The position numbers were made by a program, and so were the translations under genes. The notes under the pieces were generated by a model that was not told the origin of the DNA, searched no databases, and saw only the letters and a list, made by a program, of their open reading frames with translations. Positions 55,742-64,000 of a DNA stretch of 64,000 bases are shown here, in pieces; position 1 is the first letter of the stretch; each line of letters opens with the position of its first letter. Source of the DNA: Paracoccaceae bacterium (GTDB taxonomy: Bacteria > Pseudomonadota > Alphaproteobacteria > Rhodobacterales > Rhodobacteraceae); NCBI GenBank assembly GCA_021296235.1, contig JAGWAS010000020.1, forward strand, positions 1 to 64,000. The letters run 5' to 3'.

Positions 55742-57472
55742 ATGACGAGTTCGAACCGAATTCGAGGCGGCGCGTTGCTGGCAAGGGCTTTGAGAGACAA
55801 GGGGGTGGAGCGGGTCTTCACTCTTTCCGGAGGATTCTGCAATCCGGCTCTTGAGGGATTCATGGAGTGCCAGATGCCGGTCATCAACTGCCCTCACGAA
55901 CAGGTTGCCGGACACCTGGCCGACGGGCACACCCGCATCACACGCAGACCTTCAGTTTGCCTCGTCGGTCCCGAAGGTTTCGCCAATGCAGTGCCCGCCA
56001 TGCTTGAGGCGGCGGGGGAACGTTGCCCGGTGATCTTTATTACCGGTTCGTCGACGCTCAAGAGAAAGGGCGCCGGTGGCTTCAAGGAAATCGATGATGT
56101 GGCAATCGCTGCGCCACTGGTGAAATATTCGGTTGAGGTGGTGGACGGTGGACGGATCGGTGAATTCGTCGAGCGTGCATGGCAGGCAGCCACCACCGGA
56201 TATCCAGGTCCCGTGCATATCAGTCTTCCGGTGGACATCATGTTCTCATCATTCGATGAGGATGTTGGCCAAACCGAGCGGCCGTGGAACAGGTCGGCGC
56301 GCCCGGTGCCGCGGCCGTGGCCGGAACCTGCCGCCCTTGATCGCATCCTGCGAATAATCGAACGCTCCGAACGACCGGTTGTGATCGGCGGTCATGGAGT
56401 TTGGTGGTCGCACTCGGAATCAAAGCTTGAAGCGATGGGCCGGACGCTCAGGATCCCAGTCTTCAACGTTCCATATCACACCAAGTTGCTTGGCGAGGAA
56501 TGTGAGGCCTATATGGGCCTTGCCGATTTCCATCAGTATCATCCGTCGAAACAGGCGATCCAGAATGCTGATGCCGTGGTGCTTGTTGGCGGGCGTCTCG
56601 ACAATCAGATGAACTTCGGCAACCCGCCATTCTTCCCGGAAGACACAACACTAATCTGCGTGAACGGAAGTTCCGAGGAGTTGGAATACAACCATGCTGC
56701 CGACGAAATCCTGCTGTCCGATCCCGGCGCGTTTCTCGATGCTCTTGCAGGCATTGACCGCAATTGGCCGGAATGGTTTGATCTTCAGAAATCCCGTCGC
56801 GACGCTTGGGTCAGGGGCTGGGAGGATCATGTTGCTTCCGAGACAGCGCGCGACATGGCCGAAGACCGCCCGATGCATCCGCTGCAACTCGGCCTTGATG
56901 TCCAAGCGGAGATGGGCTGCGAGGACTGGCTGGTATTCGACGGCGGCAACACGCATTTCTGGAATGAGATCGCGGTTAACATGGCCGGCTGGCGCGGCCA
57001 GAAACTGGGTGGCATCCTGCACCCCGGGAATTATTCGCTTCTTGGTGTTGGCGTCAGTTTTGGAATTGCGGCAAAGGCGACGCACCCGGACCGCCAAGTG
57101 GTCGTGATTTCCGGGGACGGGGCGTTTCTGTCCGGCGGATTGTCCGTTGAGGCTGCGTTTCAGGAGGGTTTGCCAATAACTGTGGTGATCGACAACAATG
57201 GCGGCCTTGATTGCATAAGCCAGCAGCAGGAGCGGCTGTTCGAAAGCGGCAGGCACTTTGCCACTGATTTCCGAGATATTCCTTTTCATTCCATGTTCGA
57301 GGGGTTGGGAGGCCACGGCGAATTGGTGGAGAGACGGTCTGAACTCGGACCGGCACTGCGCCGTGCGATGGCTTCCGGCACGACGGCCTGTGTCAATGTC
57401 AAATGTCGCGGTGTGATTTCGCCCATTGTGGCGGCCACATCGGACAAACGGGACAAGGCGTCGATAGAATAA
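55742..57472 (+). CDS. Thiamine-diphosphate-dependent enzyme (acetolactate synthase / 2-oxoacid decarboxylase-like)
   Basis: A 576-residue three-domain TPP enzyme. The catalytic Glu is in 'NCPHEQVAGHLADGHTRIT'. The central domain contains 'RPVVIGGHGVWWSHSESKLE'. The TPP motif is 'GDGAFLSGGLSVEAAFQEGLPITVVIDNNGG'. The start at 55742 is preferred over an extended frame overlapping the oxidase gene. After a hydroxy-acid oxidase, decarboxylation or carboligation of the resulting 2-oxo acid is a natural role, as in the mandelate pathway. Its stop overlaps the next gene's start (TAATG). Confidence 0.88.
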   Translation: MTSSNRIRGGALLARALRDKGVERVFTLSGGFCNPALEGFMECQMPVINCPHEQVAGHLADGHTRITRRPSVCLVGPEGFANAVPAMLEAAGERCPVIFITGSSTLKRKGAGGFKEIDDVAIAAPLVKYSVEVVDGGRIGEFVERAWQAATTGYPGPVHISLPVDIMFSSFDEDVGQTERPWNRSARPVPRPWPEPAALDRILRIIERSERPVVIGGHGVWWSHSESKLEAMGRTLRIPVFNVPYHTKLLGEECEAYMGLADFHQYHPSKQAIQNADAVVLVGGRLDNQMNFGNPPFFPEDTTLICVNGSSEELEYNHAADEILLSDPGAFLDALAGIDRNWPEWFDLQKSRRDAWVRGWEDHVASETARDMAEDRPMHPLQLGLDVQAEMGCEDWLVFDGGNTHFWNEIAVNMAGWRGQKLGGILHPGNYSLLGVGVSFGIAAKATHPDRQVVVISGDGAFLSGGLSVEAAFQEGLPITVVIDNNGGLDCISQQQERLFESGRHFATDFRDIPFHSMFEGLGGHGELVERRSELGPALRRAMASGTTACVNVKCRGVISPIVAATSDKRDKASIE

Positions 57473-57831
57473 TGGCAACCGTTACTTCACATGCGTTGAA
57501 TGGTGTCGACGGAACCCATGCAGTTGGCGTATCCGTGCGGCTGGTGAATCTGACCACCGGCAGGGAAATGTTTGCGGCAGCGACTGATGAAGGCGGTCGG
57601 CTTTCCAAGATCGTGGATTTGTCCGATTGCAATTCTGATGACCGCTATGAACTCACCTTTGCAACCGATTCCTACTGGCTCGATCAAGGATTCACGGAGA
57701 GGCCGTTTCTCAGAGAATTAGTGCTTCGTTTTTTGATGCCTGTTCCGGATGCCCGCTATCACATGCCTGTCATTCTGTCGCCGAACAGCTACTCCTGCTG
57801 GGTTTCCGCACCGGAGACATCGATGGGCTGA
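57472..57831 (+). CDS. Transthyretin / 5-hydroxyisourate hydrolase-like protein lacking YRGS
   Basis: A 119-residue transthyretin-fold protein. It starts 'VTSHALNGVDGTHAVGVSVRL', with the active-site His in 'SHALN' and Arg in 'TDEGGRLSK', and has 'ARYHMPVILSPNSYS'. True HIU hydrolases end in the catalytic tetrapeptide YRGS; here the tail reads 'CWVSAPETSMG', so one catalytic element is lost. The gene is coupled to a TPP enzyme rather than to purine-degradation genes. It may have another hydrolytic or binding role. Confidence 0.8.
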   Translation: MATVTSHALNGVDGTHAVGVSVRLVNLTTGREMFAAATDEGGRLSKIVDLSDCNSDDRYELTFATDSYWLDQGFTERPFLRELVLRFLMPVPDARYHMPVILSPNSYSCWVSAPETSMG

Positions 57832-58597
57832 ATCAACGAATTGACGGGCTCTCTGTCACTTATCAACAATGTCGTTGGCGGCGGTTCCATGGACTGCAGG
57901 GTTCCGCCATAATCATATTGGCCAAGGATGCCGTGGCGGCGACAATACAGTCATTGAGAGCGTCGACGAGAGTTTTTCGGAGCCAAATTCCGATCTGCGA
58001 AGATTGATCTGGCCAAAACAGTTCCGCTGCATCCATATGCTTGAAGGTTCGTCGGACATGCGGTTCGATGGAATTTGCCGATAAGTCAATTGTTTGAGAA
58101 TATCATTTTTTGCCCATTGGCGACGACGTCAGCAACAGTCATTCTTGCTTCGTATTCATAATGCCCGGGTCCTCTTTCCAACATGGGAGCAAAAGTTCCC
58201 ACCAATCAGATCGGTGGTCCCGGCCTTCCTTTTTCCCAGCTTCGGCGAAGCCCTTACGCCGAACTGTATGACATTGTACGTGCACAAAAGCATCAACGGA
58301 GCCGAGCAGGTAAAATCCGGTTCCTGCCATCTGCAGTGTGACATTCCTGCGCCAGTTTGATGCCGGGAACGGTGCCGATATCCGCCACATCCAACAGTTT
58401 CGTGCTCATGCCAAGCTTGATACCAACTGGGTTCGCAGGCCAGTCAGCATTCGATAGCTCAAGCATGTGCATAAGCTGACGCATCCCGCAAAATTGGCGG
58501 AGGATGCCGAATTTGACGGCGCGCCGGAATGGAATGATTGATGACTGCATCGAAAGAGGGGTTGAAAACAAGTACGCATTTAAGTACATATATCGCC
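57832..58597. other. Intergenic region, probably decayed DNA
   Basis: No intact gene over ~765 bp. Short interrupted frames only; nothing could be tied to a family. A Lys/Arg-rich frame joins the antitoxin gene in phase but lacks support before 58598. Confidence 0.4.
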
Positions 58598-58852
58598 ATG
58601 AAAGCGACAACCTATTCTGATTTCCGGCGTAACCTGTCTGCAATGATTGACGGGGTTGCTGATGACCACGAACCCGTCCTGATTACGCGCAACGGTGGCA
58701 AGGCTGCGGCTGTTCTTATGTCTTTGGAGGATTTCGCCTCTTTTGAAGAAACTCGCCATCTGCTCAGCAGTCGGGAGAACTCGAAACGGCTTCTGGACGC
58801 AGTGAAAGAGCTTGATGCGGATAAAGGCATTGAAATGGCGCTGATCGATTGA
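58598..58852 (+). CDS. yefM: YefM/Phd-type antitoxin
   Basis: An 84-residue antitoxin: 'KATTYSDFRRNLSAMIDGVADDHEPVLITRNGGKAAAVLMSLEDF' is the Phd/YefM DNA-binding core, followed by a charged toxin-binding tail. The ATG is chosen as the canonical YefM start. The stop overlaps the toxin start by 4 bp. It should repress its own operon and neutralise the YoeB-like protein. Confidence 0.93.
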   Translation: MKATTYSDFRRNLSAMIDGVADDHEPVLITRNGGKAAAVLMSLEDFASFEETRHLLSSRENSKRLLDAVKELDADKGIEMALID

Positions 58853-59103
58853 AGTTGGTCTTTCACGAGCAGGCTTGGGACGATTATCTTTATTGGCAGA
58901 AACATGATCGCAAGCTGCATGGCCGACTCAATACCCTCATTAGGGAGTGTATGCGCACACCGTTTAGCGGTGCAGGCAAGCCTGAACCCCTGAAAGGATC
59001 GCTTTCCGGTTGGTGGTCACGGCGATTGAACCGGGAGCATCGTCTTGTCTATCGTGTTCACAACGATCATATTGAGGTAAGGGATCATGATCAAGAACGG
59101 TGA
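58849..59103 (+). CDS. yoeB: YoeB-type toxin with altered C-terminus
   Basis: An 84-residue RelE/YoeB-family protein (TTG start overlapping the antitoxin stop). Conserved 'WDDYLYWQKHDRKLHGRLN', 'PFSGAGKPEPLKGSLSGWWSRRL' and 'EHRLVYRV' keep the Glu and Arg residues used for mRNA cleavage. In E. coli YoeB the chain ends 'CRYHY', whose His and Tyr are catalytic. Here it ends 'RDHDQER', keeping a His but replacing the terminal Tyr with Asp and adding three residues. Toxicity may be reduced or lost. Confidence 0.9.
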   Translation: MKLVFHEQAWDDYLYWQKHDRKLHGRLNTLIRECMRTPFSGAGKPEPLKGSLSGWWSRRLNREHRLVYRVHNDHIEVRDHDQER

Positions 59104-59374
59104 TTTACTCGACCAGCATGCAGAATAATTGCAGTTCCTTGATGACAAGATCATGGGCGAGGTCACTGGAGTTGTGTGGACCACAGACGTTCTGGGTAAC
59201 GACCTCGAACGATATCCCTCAGACGGATCGGAGATTATGCCGACTTCGCGAAAGTTACGACTGGTGGTGGCGCAGGAATGACAGGTTGGTTGAGAATCCG
59301 GCAAGTTCTGACATGCCGCTTGCACAACTGCAGGTCGACCGGCGTGTGCCTGACAAAACTGCAGTGACTATTTC

Positions 59375-60355
59375 TCAAATGCCCTCGGCTCTGTGGTCCG
59401 TTTCCGGTTCCTGCAGACGCTCGGCAGTGAACTTGTCCGTGATCAGGACATCAATGGCGCCGGTTTTCAATGCTCCGCAGATCGCTTCCGTTTTGGCCCT
59501 TCCGCCGGCAAGGGCTATAACACGATCGATTTTGGCCAAGTCCTCAAGTGACATTCCTATGACGCGTTCATCCAAGGGTGTTTTCACAGGTTGTCCGTCA
59601 TTGTCGAAAAATCTCAAACTGATGTCCCCGACACCTCCAGCCTCGGCGACCTCGGCAAGTTCACTTTCTGAAAATACGTTGCCGCTGCGCGCCAGCATGC
59701 TGGAAGGCTCAACGGCGCCAATGCCGACAATCGACAAGGTGACTTTCCGGAACAGGTCAGTTGTTTCCCGTACATATGGATCACTAACCAATACGAGCTT
59801 GGCCTCCCGCGACTGAGTAACGCCGGGAGCGTTCAACAATCGTGGCTCGGCGCCGGTCAATCGCGCCAATCGCGTTGTCAATTGGTTGGCATGAGCCTGA
59901 ACGGCGGGGTTGCCCATTCCGCCAAGAGTTTGAACGACATGTTTTGCCTTGCCCGATCTCATGGGATGGACATTGTCCACCATTTTGAGAATGGTTTCGC
60001 TCCAACTCGACACACCGATGACTTCTTCAGTCTGCAATGTGGCTTCGAAAAAATGTGCCGCCGCCTCACCTATCCGAGCCATGATGGCTCTCTCGCGATC
60101 TTCAGTGCATTCGACAACAATGGCTTCGGGAAGATTGTATTTTTCTCTCAGTCCGGCCTCGAGCTCAGTGTAAATTCCGGACGGTGCCATAATCGTGGTG
60201 CGCACGATCCCTTCCGCCTGGGCTCTTTTCAACATCCGGGAAACGGTGGCTTGAGATATGCTCAGATGCTTGGCGATTTCAGCCTGACGCCTGCCCTCGA
60301 CATGGTACATCTGGGCAATCCGCGTGATGAATCTCAGTTCGTTAACCCGCGTCAA
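59375..60355 (-). CDS. SorC/DeoR-family sugar-binding transcriptional regulator
   Basis: A 326-residue regulator. The N-terminal helix-turn-helix is at residues 1-55 ('FITRIAQMYHVEGRRQAEIA', 'KHLSISQATVSRMLKRAQAEG'), followed by a C-terminal sugar-phosphate-binding domain ('GEAAAHFFEATLQTEEVIGVSSWSETIL', 'GDISLRFFDNDGQPVKTPLDERVIGM', 'DRVIALAGGRAKTEAICGALKTGAIDVLITD'). The start is TTG behind GGAG. It is downstream of and in the same direction as the kinase and transketolase genes and is probably their regulator, responding to a phosphorylated sugar. Confidence 0.92.
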   Translation of the reverse strand: MTRVNELRFITRIAQMYHVEGRRQAEIAKHLSISQATVSRMLKRAQAEGIVRTTIMAPSGIYTELEAGLREKYNLPEAIVVECTEDRERAIMARIGEAAAHFFEATLQTEEVIGVSSWSETILKMVDNVHPMRSGKAKHVVQTLGGMGNPAVQAHANQLTTRLARLTGAEPRLLNAPGVTQSREAKLVLVSDPYVRETTDLFRKVTLSIVGIGAVEPSSMLARSGNVFSESELAEVAEAGGVGDISLRFFDNDGQPVKTPLDERVIGMSLEDLAKIDRVIALAGGRAKTEAICGALKTGAIDVLITDKFTAERLQEPETDHRAEGI

Positions 60356-60399
60356 GGTTGACTCCGAAACAATGGTGGACGTTTGATTTCTCTAGTTTA

Positions 60400-61872
60400 T
60401 CAAGTGCCATGCGTCGAGCGGGCAATAGATTTGAACCAGTTTGCACGAACAGAACTACGGGTAGTTTCATCAAGATTCGGTTCCAATGTTCTATCTCGAC
60501 GATCCAAGCCGGCAATTTCATCTGGCCCCGACCAAAATCCCACTTCGAGACCGGCAAGGAAGGCCGCACCAATTGCCGACGCTTCCGAATTCTCCCGGAT
60601 GGTGACGGGGTGATTTAGATAATCTGCCACCTTCTGCATTATGAAGGTGTTACGACTTGGTCCGCCGTCCACGGAAAGAAAGCCGGCATCAGTCGGAATA
60701 TTGGCCTTCATGATGTCAAATACATCACAAATCTGAAGAGCCATGCTCAGTGCGGCTGCATGTGCGACATGAGCCGGACCAGTGCCGAAAGTCAGACCGT
60801 CAATCAACCCTCGCGCGTCTGCATTCCAGTGGGGTGACCCCAAACCAACATGAGCCGGAACAAGATTCACGCCAAGGGTGTCGTCAACTGACTGAGCGAG
60901 TTCGAGCAGGGCATCGACATTGGCAAGACCGAGCAGTTCGGCCGTCCAGGGAAGAACGGAGGCACTTACAAGGATGTTTCCTTCGAATGCATAAGTGGGG
61001 TCCCCCTTGAGTTGCCAAGCAATCGTTGTCGTTATGCCTTTGGGTGGTTCGATGAATTCTTGGATGTTGGCCATTATCGACGAGCCGGTGCCCAAAGTTA
61101 CCTTGCTGTCACCGGAATTGAACGCACAGTGACCGAATAATGCGCCATGGGAATCGCCGATGGCTGAAGCGATGGGAATCCCATCAGGAAGCCCATCAAC
61201 TTTTTTGGTAGTGCCAAATACGCCTGAGCTGTCTTGGACCACCGGAAGCAATGCAGGATCAGTGCCGAACAAATCACAGAGTTCAGTGTCCCACTCGCCT
61301 GACCTTATGTTGTAGAGTTGAGTTCGGGCTGCGTTGGATGCGTCAGTTGCGTGAATCGCAGCACCGGTGAATTTCCAGATCAACCAAGAATCGACGGTGC
61401 CGAAGCAAACGTCATCATCCGCTTTGAATTGGCAATGGTTTTCCAGCAACCACCTGATCTTGGCTGCCGGGAACAACGGGTCAAGCGGCAACCCAGTTTT
61501 TGCGATGACCATGGCCTCGTTGCCTGCTGCCCGCAAAGTGTCGCAGGCTTGCATGGTCCGGCGGCATTGCCAAGTGATTACCGGTCCAATTGGCTCGCCG
61601 GTCGTCCGGTCCCACGCGAGCACCGATTCACGCTGGTTCGAAATTCCGATTGCAGAGATTTCAGTTGTGGGACTGTTCTCCAGGCAGGTCGCAATGGCTG
61701 CAATGGTGCTTGACCAAATCTTGTTGGCATCCTGTTCAACCCAACCTGGTTTCGGGTGATGTATCTCAACCGGGCAGGAACCTCTGGAGAGGACACTGCC
61801 ATTGTCGGAAACCAGAACAGCTTTGGAATTGGTCGTGCCCTCATCAATGGAAAGAATGGCTCGGCAAGCCAT
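60400..61872 (-). CDS. FGGY-family carbohydrate kinase (glycerol-kinase-like)
   Basis: A 490-residue sugar kinase: 'AILSIDEGTTNSKAVLVSDN', 'IGISNQRESVLAWDRTTGEPIGPVITWQCRRT', 'KVTLGTGSSIMANI' and 'FLSVDGGPSRNTFIMQ'. It belongs with glycerol-kinase-like FGGY proteins but sits with a split transketolase, a SorC regulator and a sugar ABC permease. A pentulose, tetrulose or apulose-type substrate is therefore more likely than glycerol. It differs clearly from the GlpK encoded at 29 kb. Confidence 0.9.
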   Translation of the reverse strand: MACRAILSIDEGTTNSKAVLVSDNGSVLSRGSCPVEIHHPKPGWVEQDANKIWSSTIAAIATCLENSPTTEISAIGISNQRESVLAWDRTTGEPIGPVITWQCRRTMQACDTLRAAGNEAMVIAKTGLPLDPLFPAAKIRWLLENHCQFKADDDVCFGTVDSWLIWKFTGAAIHATDASNAARTQLYNIRSGEWDTELCDLFGTDPALLPVVQDSSGVFGTTKKVDGLPDGIPIASAIGDSHGALFGHCAFNSGDSKVTLGTGSSIMANIQEFIEPPKGITTTIAWQLKGDPTYAFEGNILVSASVLPWTAELLGLANVDALLELAQSVDDTLGVNLVPAHVGLGSPHWNADARGLIDGLTFGTGPAHVAHAAALSMALQICDVFDIMKANIPTDAGFLSVDGGPSRNTFIMQKVADYLNHPVTIRENSEASAIGAAFLAGLEVGFWSGPDEIAGLDRRDRTLEPNLDETTRSSVRANWFKSIARSTHGT

Positions 61873-61873
61873 G

Positions 61874-62833
61874 TCAGGCCTTTTTCCTCAACAGTTCAAT
61901 TGCGCTTTCCGCGATTCCGTCCGGCGACATGCCAAATTCATCCAGAAGGAAATTGGCTGAGCCAGTTGGAACGAAAATCCCCGGCACGCCAAGGCGTTTC
62001 AGTGGCACAGGAACGTTTTCGACAACAACCTCTGCAACCGCACTGCCCAAGCCGCCAAAAATTGTATGCTCTTCGCACGTCAAAATCGCACCTGTGTCGC
62101 TGGCGGCACTGACGATCGCATCTTCGTCAATCGGGCGGACCGAAGCCATATTCACTACGCGTGCCCCGATACCTCCTGCGTTCAGAATCTCGGCGGCACA
62201 AACGGCGCGGTGGGTAAGGGTTCCGTTGGCGATAATGGTAAGATCCTTGCCGTCGCGAAGCATGTCTGCCCGACCCAGTTCAAATTTGTGGCTTTCAGTG
62301 AACAGGTCCGGAACACCAACCCTGCTGATCCGAAGGAATACGGGCCCATTGTATGCGGCTGCCCACGCCGTTGCCGCTGCGGTTTCAATTCGGTCGGCGG
62401 GAGCAACTACCGCAATGTTCGGAATTGCGCGGACCCATGCAAAATCTTCCGTCGAATGGTGAGTCGGCCCCAACTCTCCATACGCCATGCCCGAACTGAT
62501 CCCGCAGAGTTTCACGTTTGTGTTGGAATAGGCGACGTCAGCCTTGATCTGTTCCAATGCACGACCAGTCAGGAAACAGGCTGCCGCACAAACAAAGGGC
62601 AATTTGCCGCCATTCGCAAGCCCAGCCCCGACACCCACCAGATTTTGTTCCGCGATGCCGACATTGATCAATCGCTCGGGCCACCTTTCCCTGAAACCTA
62701 CAAGTTTGCTTGATCCGACTGAATCATTGCAAACGGCAACAATGTCCGGATCTCTTTCGGCCATTGCCTCAAGCATTGACGTAAAGGCGTCACGACAATC
62801 ATGGAGTTCACCGGCGCCATTCTGAAATTTCAC
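61874..62833 (-). CDS. Transketolase C-terminal half subunit
   Basis: A 319-residue protein with the pyrimidine-binding and C-terminal domains of transketolase: 'RDAFTSMLEAMAERDPDIVAVCNDS', 'ERLINVGIAEQNLVGVGAGLANGG' (catalytic Glu), 'HHSTEDFAWVRAIPNIAVVAPAD'. It works with the N-terminal half encoded just upstream, overlapping by 4 bp. The kinase gene starts 2 bp downstream. Confidence 0.93.
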   Translation of the reverse strand: MKFQNGAGELHDCRDAFTSMLEAMAERDPDIVAVCNDSVGSSKLVGFRERWPERLINVGIAEQNLVGVGAGLANGGKLPFVCAAACFLTGRALEQIKADVAYSNTNVKLCGISSGMAYGELGPTHHSTEDFAWVRAIPNIAVVAPADRIETAAATAWAAAYNGPVFLRISRVGVPDLFTESHKFELGRADMLRDGKDLTIIANGTLTHRAVCAAEILNAGGIGARVVNMASVRPIDEDAIVSAASDTGAILTCEEHTIFGGLGSAVAEVVVENVPVPLKRLGVPGIFVPTGSANFLLDEFGMSPDGIAESAIELLRKKA

Positions 62834-63669
62834 TGAACAAGCTCCTTGGACTTGGCCGCAGCCTCAAGTTCGGCCATGCCCAGCTCAACCTGCTCCGCAT
62901 TGGGCACCTTGTGATGCCAGGCAACGTTGTCGGTCATGAAGGAAATGCCCTGTCCCTTCTTGGTGTGGGCAACAACGCATTTTGGCTTTCCGACAACCAT
63001 GGATTGAGGGGACATCGCATTGCATATTGCTGCCATGTCGTGCCCGTCAATCTCCTCAACAGCCCAACCGAATGCCTCAAGCTTTGGAGCCAACGGAGCA
63101 ATGTTGTTGGTCTCAGCCAGCCAAGCACCCTGCTGAAGCCGGTTGTGGTCGATGATGAGAGTCAGGTTGTCCAACTTGAACTGAGCCGCCGCCATTATGG
63201 CTTCCCAATTCGATCCTTCCTGCATTTCACCGTCTCCGGTGATGACGAATGTGCGCCAAGCAGCATTGCTGAGCTTTGCCGCCTTCGCCATGCCCACGCC
63301 CACGGGCAAGCCATGTCCAAGCGGTCCGGTATTGGTTTCGACCCCCGGAACTTTTGTGCGATCCGGATGACCGTTCAATCGTGAATGTGGCCTGAAGTAG
63401 GTCGAAATCTCATCCTTGGGAATGAAGCCCCTTTCGGACAAAGTAATGTATAGCGCCAGGGCGGTGTGCCCCTTGCTGAGAATCAAGCGGTCCCGGTTAG
63501 GATCCAGTGGCGCATCCGGGTCCACATTCAAGACGGCGAAGTACAGTGCAGTCAGGATATCAGTGACCGACATCTCTCCGCCAATGTGGCCGGCGCCTGC
63601 TTCGAACACCGCCCGGAGATCGCGACGCCGTATCCGGTTGGCGATGATCTTGAGTTCGCTGAGGCTCAT
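62830..63669 (-). CDS. Transketolase N-terminal half subunit
   Basis: A 279-residue thiamine-diphosphate-binding half of transketolase: 'AGHIGGEMSVTDILTALYF', 'DRLILSKGHTALALYITLSERG', 'TGPLGHGLPVGVGMAKAAKL', 'ITGDGEMQEGSNWEAIMAAAQFKLDNLTLIIDHNRLQ'. It is the first gene of the operon. Split transketolases dedicated to sugar pathways, such as apulose-4-phosphate or ulose catabolism, have this arrangement with an FGGY kinase. Confidence 0.94.
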   Translation of the reverse strand: MSLSELKIIANRIRRRDLRAVFEAGAGHIGGEMSVTDILTALYFAVLNVDPDAPLDPNRDRLILSKGHTALALYITLSERGFIPKDEISTYFRPHSRLNGHPDRTKVPGVETNTGPLGHGLPVGVGMAKAAKLSNAAWRTFVITGDGEMQEGSNWEAIMAAAQFKLDNLTLIIDHNRLQQGAWLAETNNIAPLAPKLEAFGWAVEEIDGHDMAAICNAMSPQSMVVGKPKCVVAHTKKGQGISFMTDNVAWHHKVPNAEQVELGMAELEAAAKSKELVQ

Positions 63670-63769
63670 GTTAAGGTTTAGAATATTTATGCATCAACCA
63701 ATATTTCTGCATTTTGCTGCCCATGTCAAGCACATGATCAACAAATGATTTCCAATGTCTTGCCATGTA

Positions 63770-63798
63770 TTGACAAGTTGGGGTTGCCAATGTATGTA
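63770..63798 (+). promoter_or_regulatory. Candidate sigma-70-type promoter for sugar ABC permease
   Basis: TTGACA (63770-63775), 17 bp, TATGTA (63793-63798), about 46 bp before the permease ATG in the 175-bp divergent region. The similar segments GCCATGTATTG and GCCAATGTATG around the -35 and spacer may be regulator sites. Confidence 0.45.
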
Positions 63799-63844
63799 TT
63801 TTAGGTCAATATCGGATATTTATTCTAGTAGGGAGAAGAATGGC

Positions 63845-64000
63845 ATGAGCTCTGCTACAGCCGATAGCGGGAAGAAATTTCGGTTCAAATTGCCATTCTC
63901 GCTGGGCCGTGCCACCGGACCCTTGATCGGACTGTTGCTGCTTTGTGCGTTTCTCAGCATCGCAACGGATTCATTCCTGTCCGTCCGCAACTTTCTGAAC
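63845..64000 (+). CDS. Sugar ABC transporter permease (RbsC-like), N-terminal part
   Basis: The ATG follows AGGGAGAAG and the frame is open to the window end. The 52 visible residues include a basic N-terminus and a first membrane segment ('ATGPLIGLLLLCAFLSIATD') followed by 'SFLSVRNFLN', the usual start of RbsC/BPD_transp_2 permeases. It is divergent from the transketolase-kinase operon and presumably imports its substrate. Confidence 0.7.
   Translation, partial: MSSATADSGKKFRFKLPFSLGRATGPLIGLLLLCAFLSIATDSFLSVRNFLN

Noticed and set aside
61590-62462. 290-codon open frame on the + strand
   Set aside because: Crosses two coupled genes on the other strand (kinase and transketolase subunit) and has low-complexity shadow composition.

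Overview
The window looks like a piece of an alphaproteobacterial genome. It is G+C-rich, with solute-binding-protein transport systems of the TctCBA, TRAP and ABC types, a glutathione-dependent formaldehyde dehydrogenase, and many LysR, LacI, SorC and WYL regulators. This taxonomic call rests on gene content only. It is a mosaic of two type IV secretion blocks, several self-contained catabolic and transport cassettes, and small patches of gene decay. No rRNA, tRNA, CRISPR array or complete insertion sequence was recognised.

Layout. (1) 1-4.5 kb: end of dotH/icmK, then dotG/icmE, a long dotF/icmG-like gene and a dotE/icmC-like gene, in the order known from Dot/Icm (type IVB) systems. (2) 4.6-9 kb: a tandem SnoaL-like protein, formaldehyde dehydrogenase, and a probably leaderless XRE regulator followed by a conserved protein of unknown function. 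(3) 9-10.9 kb: decayed DNA with a truncated ATP-binding regulator. (4) 10.9-16.6 kb: an ABC importer divergent from a LacI regulator that is coupled to a 2H phosphoesterase, with a perfect 20-bp palindrome between them. (5) 16.6-19.2 kb: gene-poor, with a frameshifted DAYRHC-type gene overlapping a small secreted protein, and a possible IS256-family remnant. (6) 19.2-25.8 kb: LysR, tctC-tctB-tctA, a sulfatase and its formylglycine-generating enzyme, read as one unit for a sulfated organic compound. (7) 26.4-35.8 kb: a hydratase, a pantoate-reductase-like enzyme, glycerol kinase, an MsbA-type exporter, a PNPOx-family protein, an EamA exporter and a WYL regulator. (8) 35.8-39.5 kb: an A+T-richer accessory patch with an exporter fragment, a secreted orphan, and an ImmA/IrrE-type regulator-protease whose DUF4411-like partner is broken.

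(9) 39.8-44.7 kb: second type IV secretion block, with two exported proteins and a DotL/IcmO-type coupling ATPase. The ATPase is interrupted between the P-loop Lys and Thr by a 294-residue intein carrying the class 3 signature (Ala1; Trp, Cys and Thr of the WCT motif; +1 Thr). (10) 45.3-49.9 kb: persulfide-dioxygenase-like hydrolase and a tightly overlapping operon of a membrane protein and two M16 peptidase homologues, of which only one has HxxEH. (11) 50.4-57.8 kb: LysR and a TRAP importer, divergent from a hydroxy-acid oxidase, a TPP-dependent decarboxylase-like enzyme and a transthyretin/HIU-hydrolase-like protein without the YRGS tail. (12) 58.6-59.1 kb: YefM/YoeB pair with an altered toxin C-terminus. 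(13) 59.4-64 kb: SorC-type regulator, FGGY kinase and split transketolase, divergent from an RbsC-like permease cut by the window end, fitting a pentulose or tetrulose pathway.

The most notable item is the class 3 intein in the coupling-protein P-loop. Next are the split Dot/Icm-like loci, the coupled LacI/2H-phosphoesterase pair, the sulfatase-transporter operon and the frameshifted DAYRHC gene pair.
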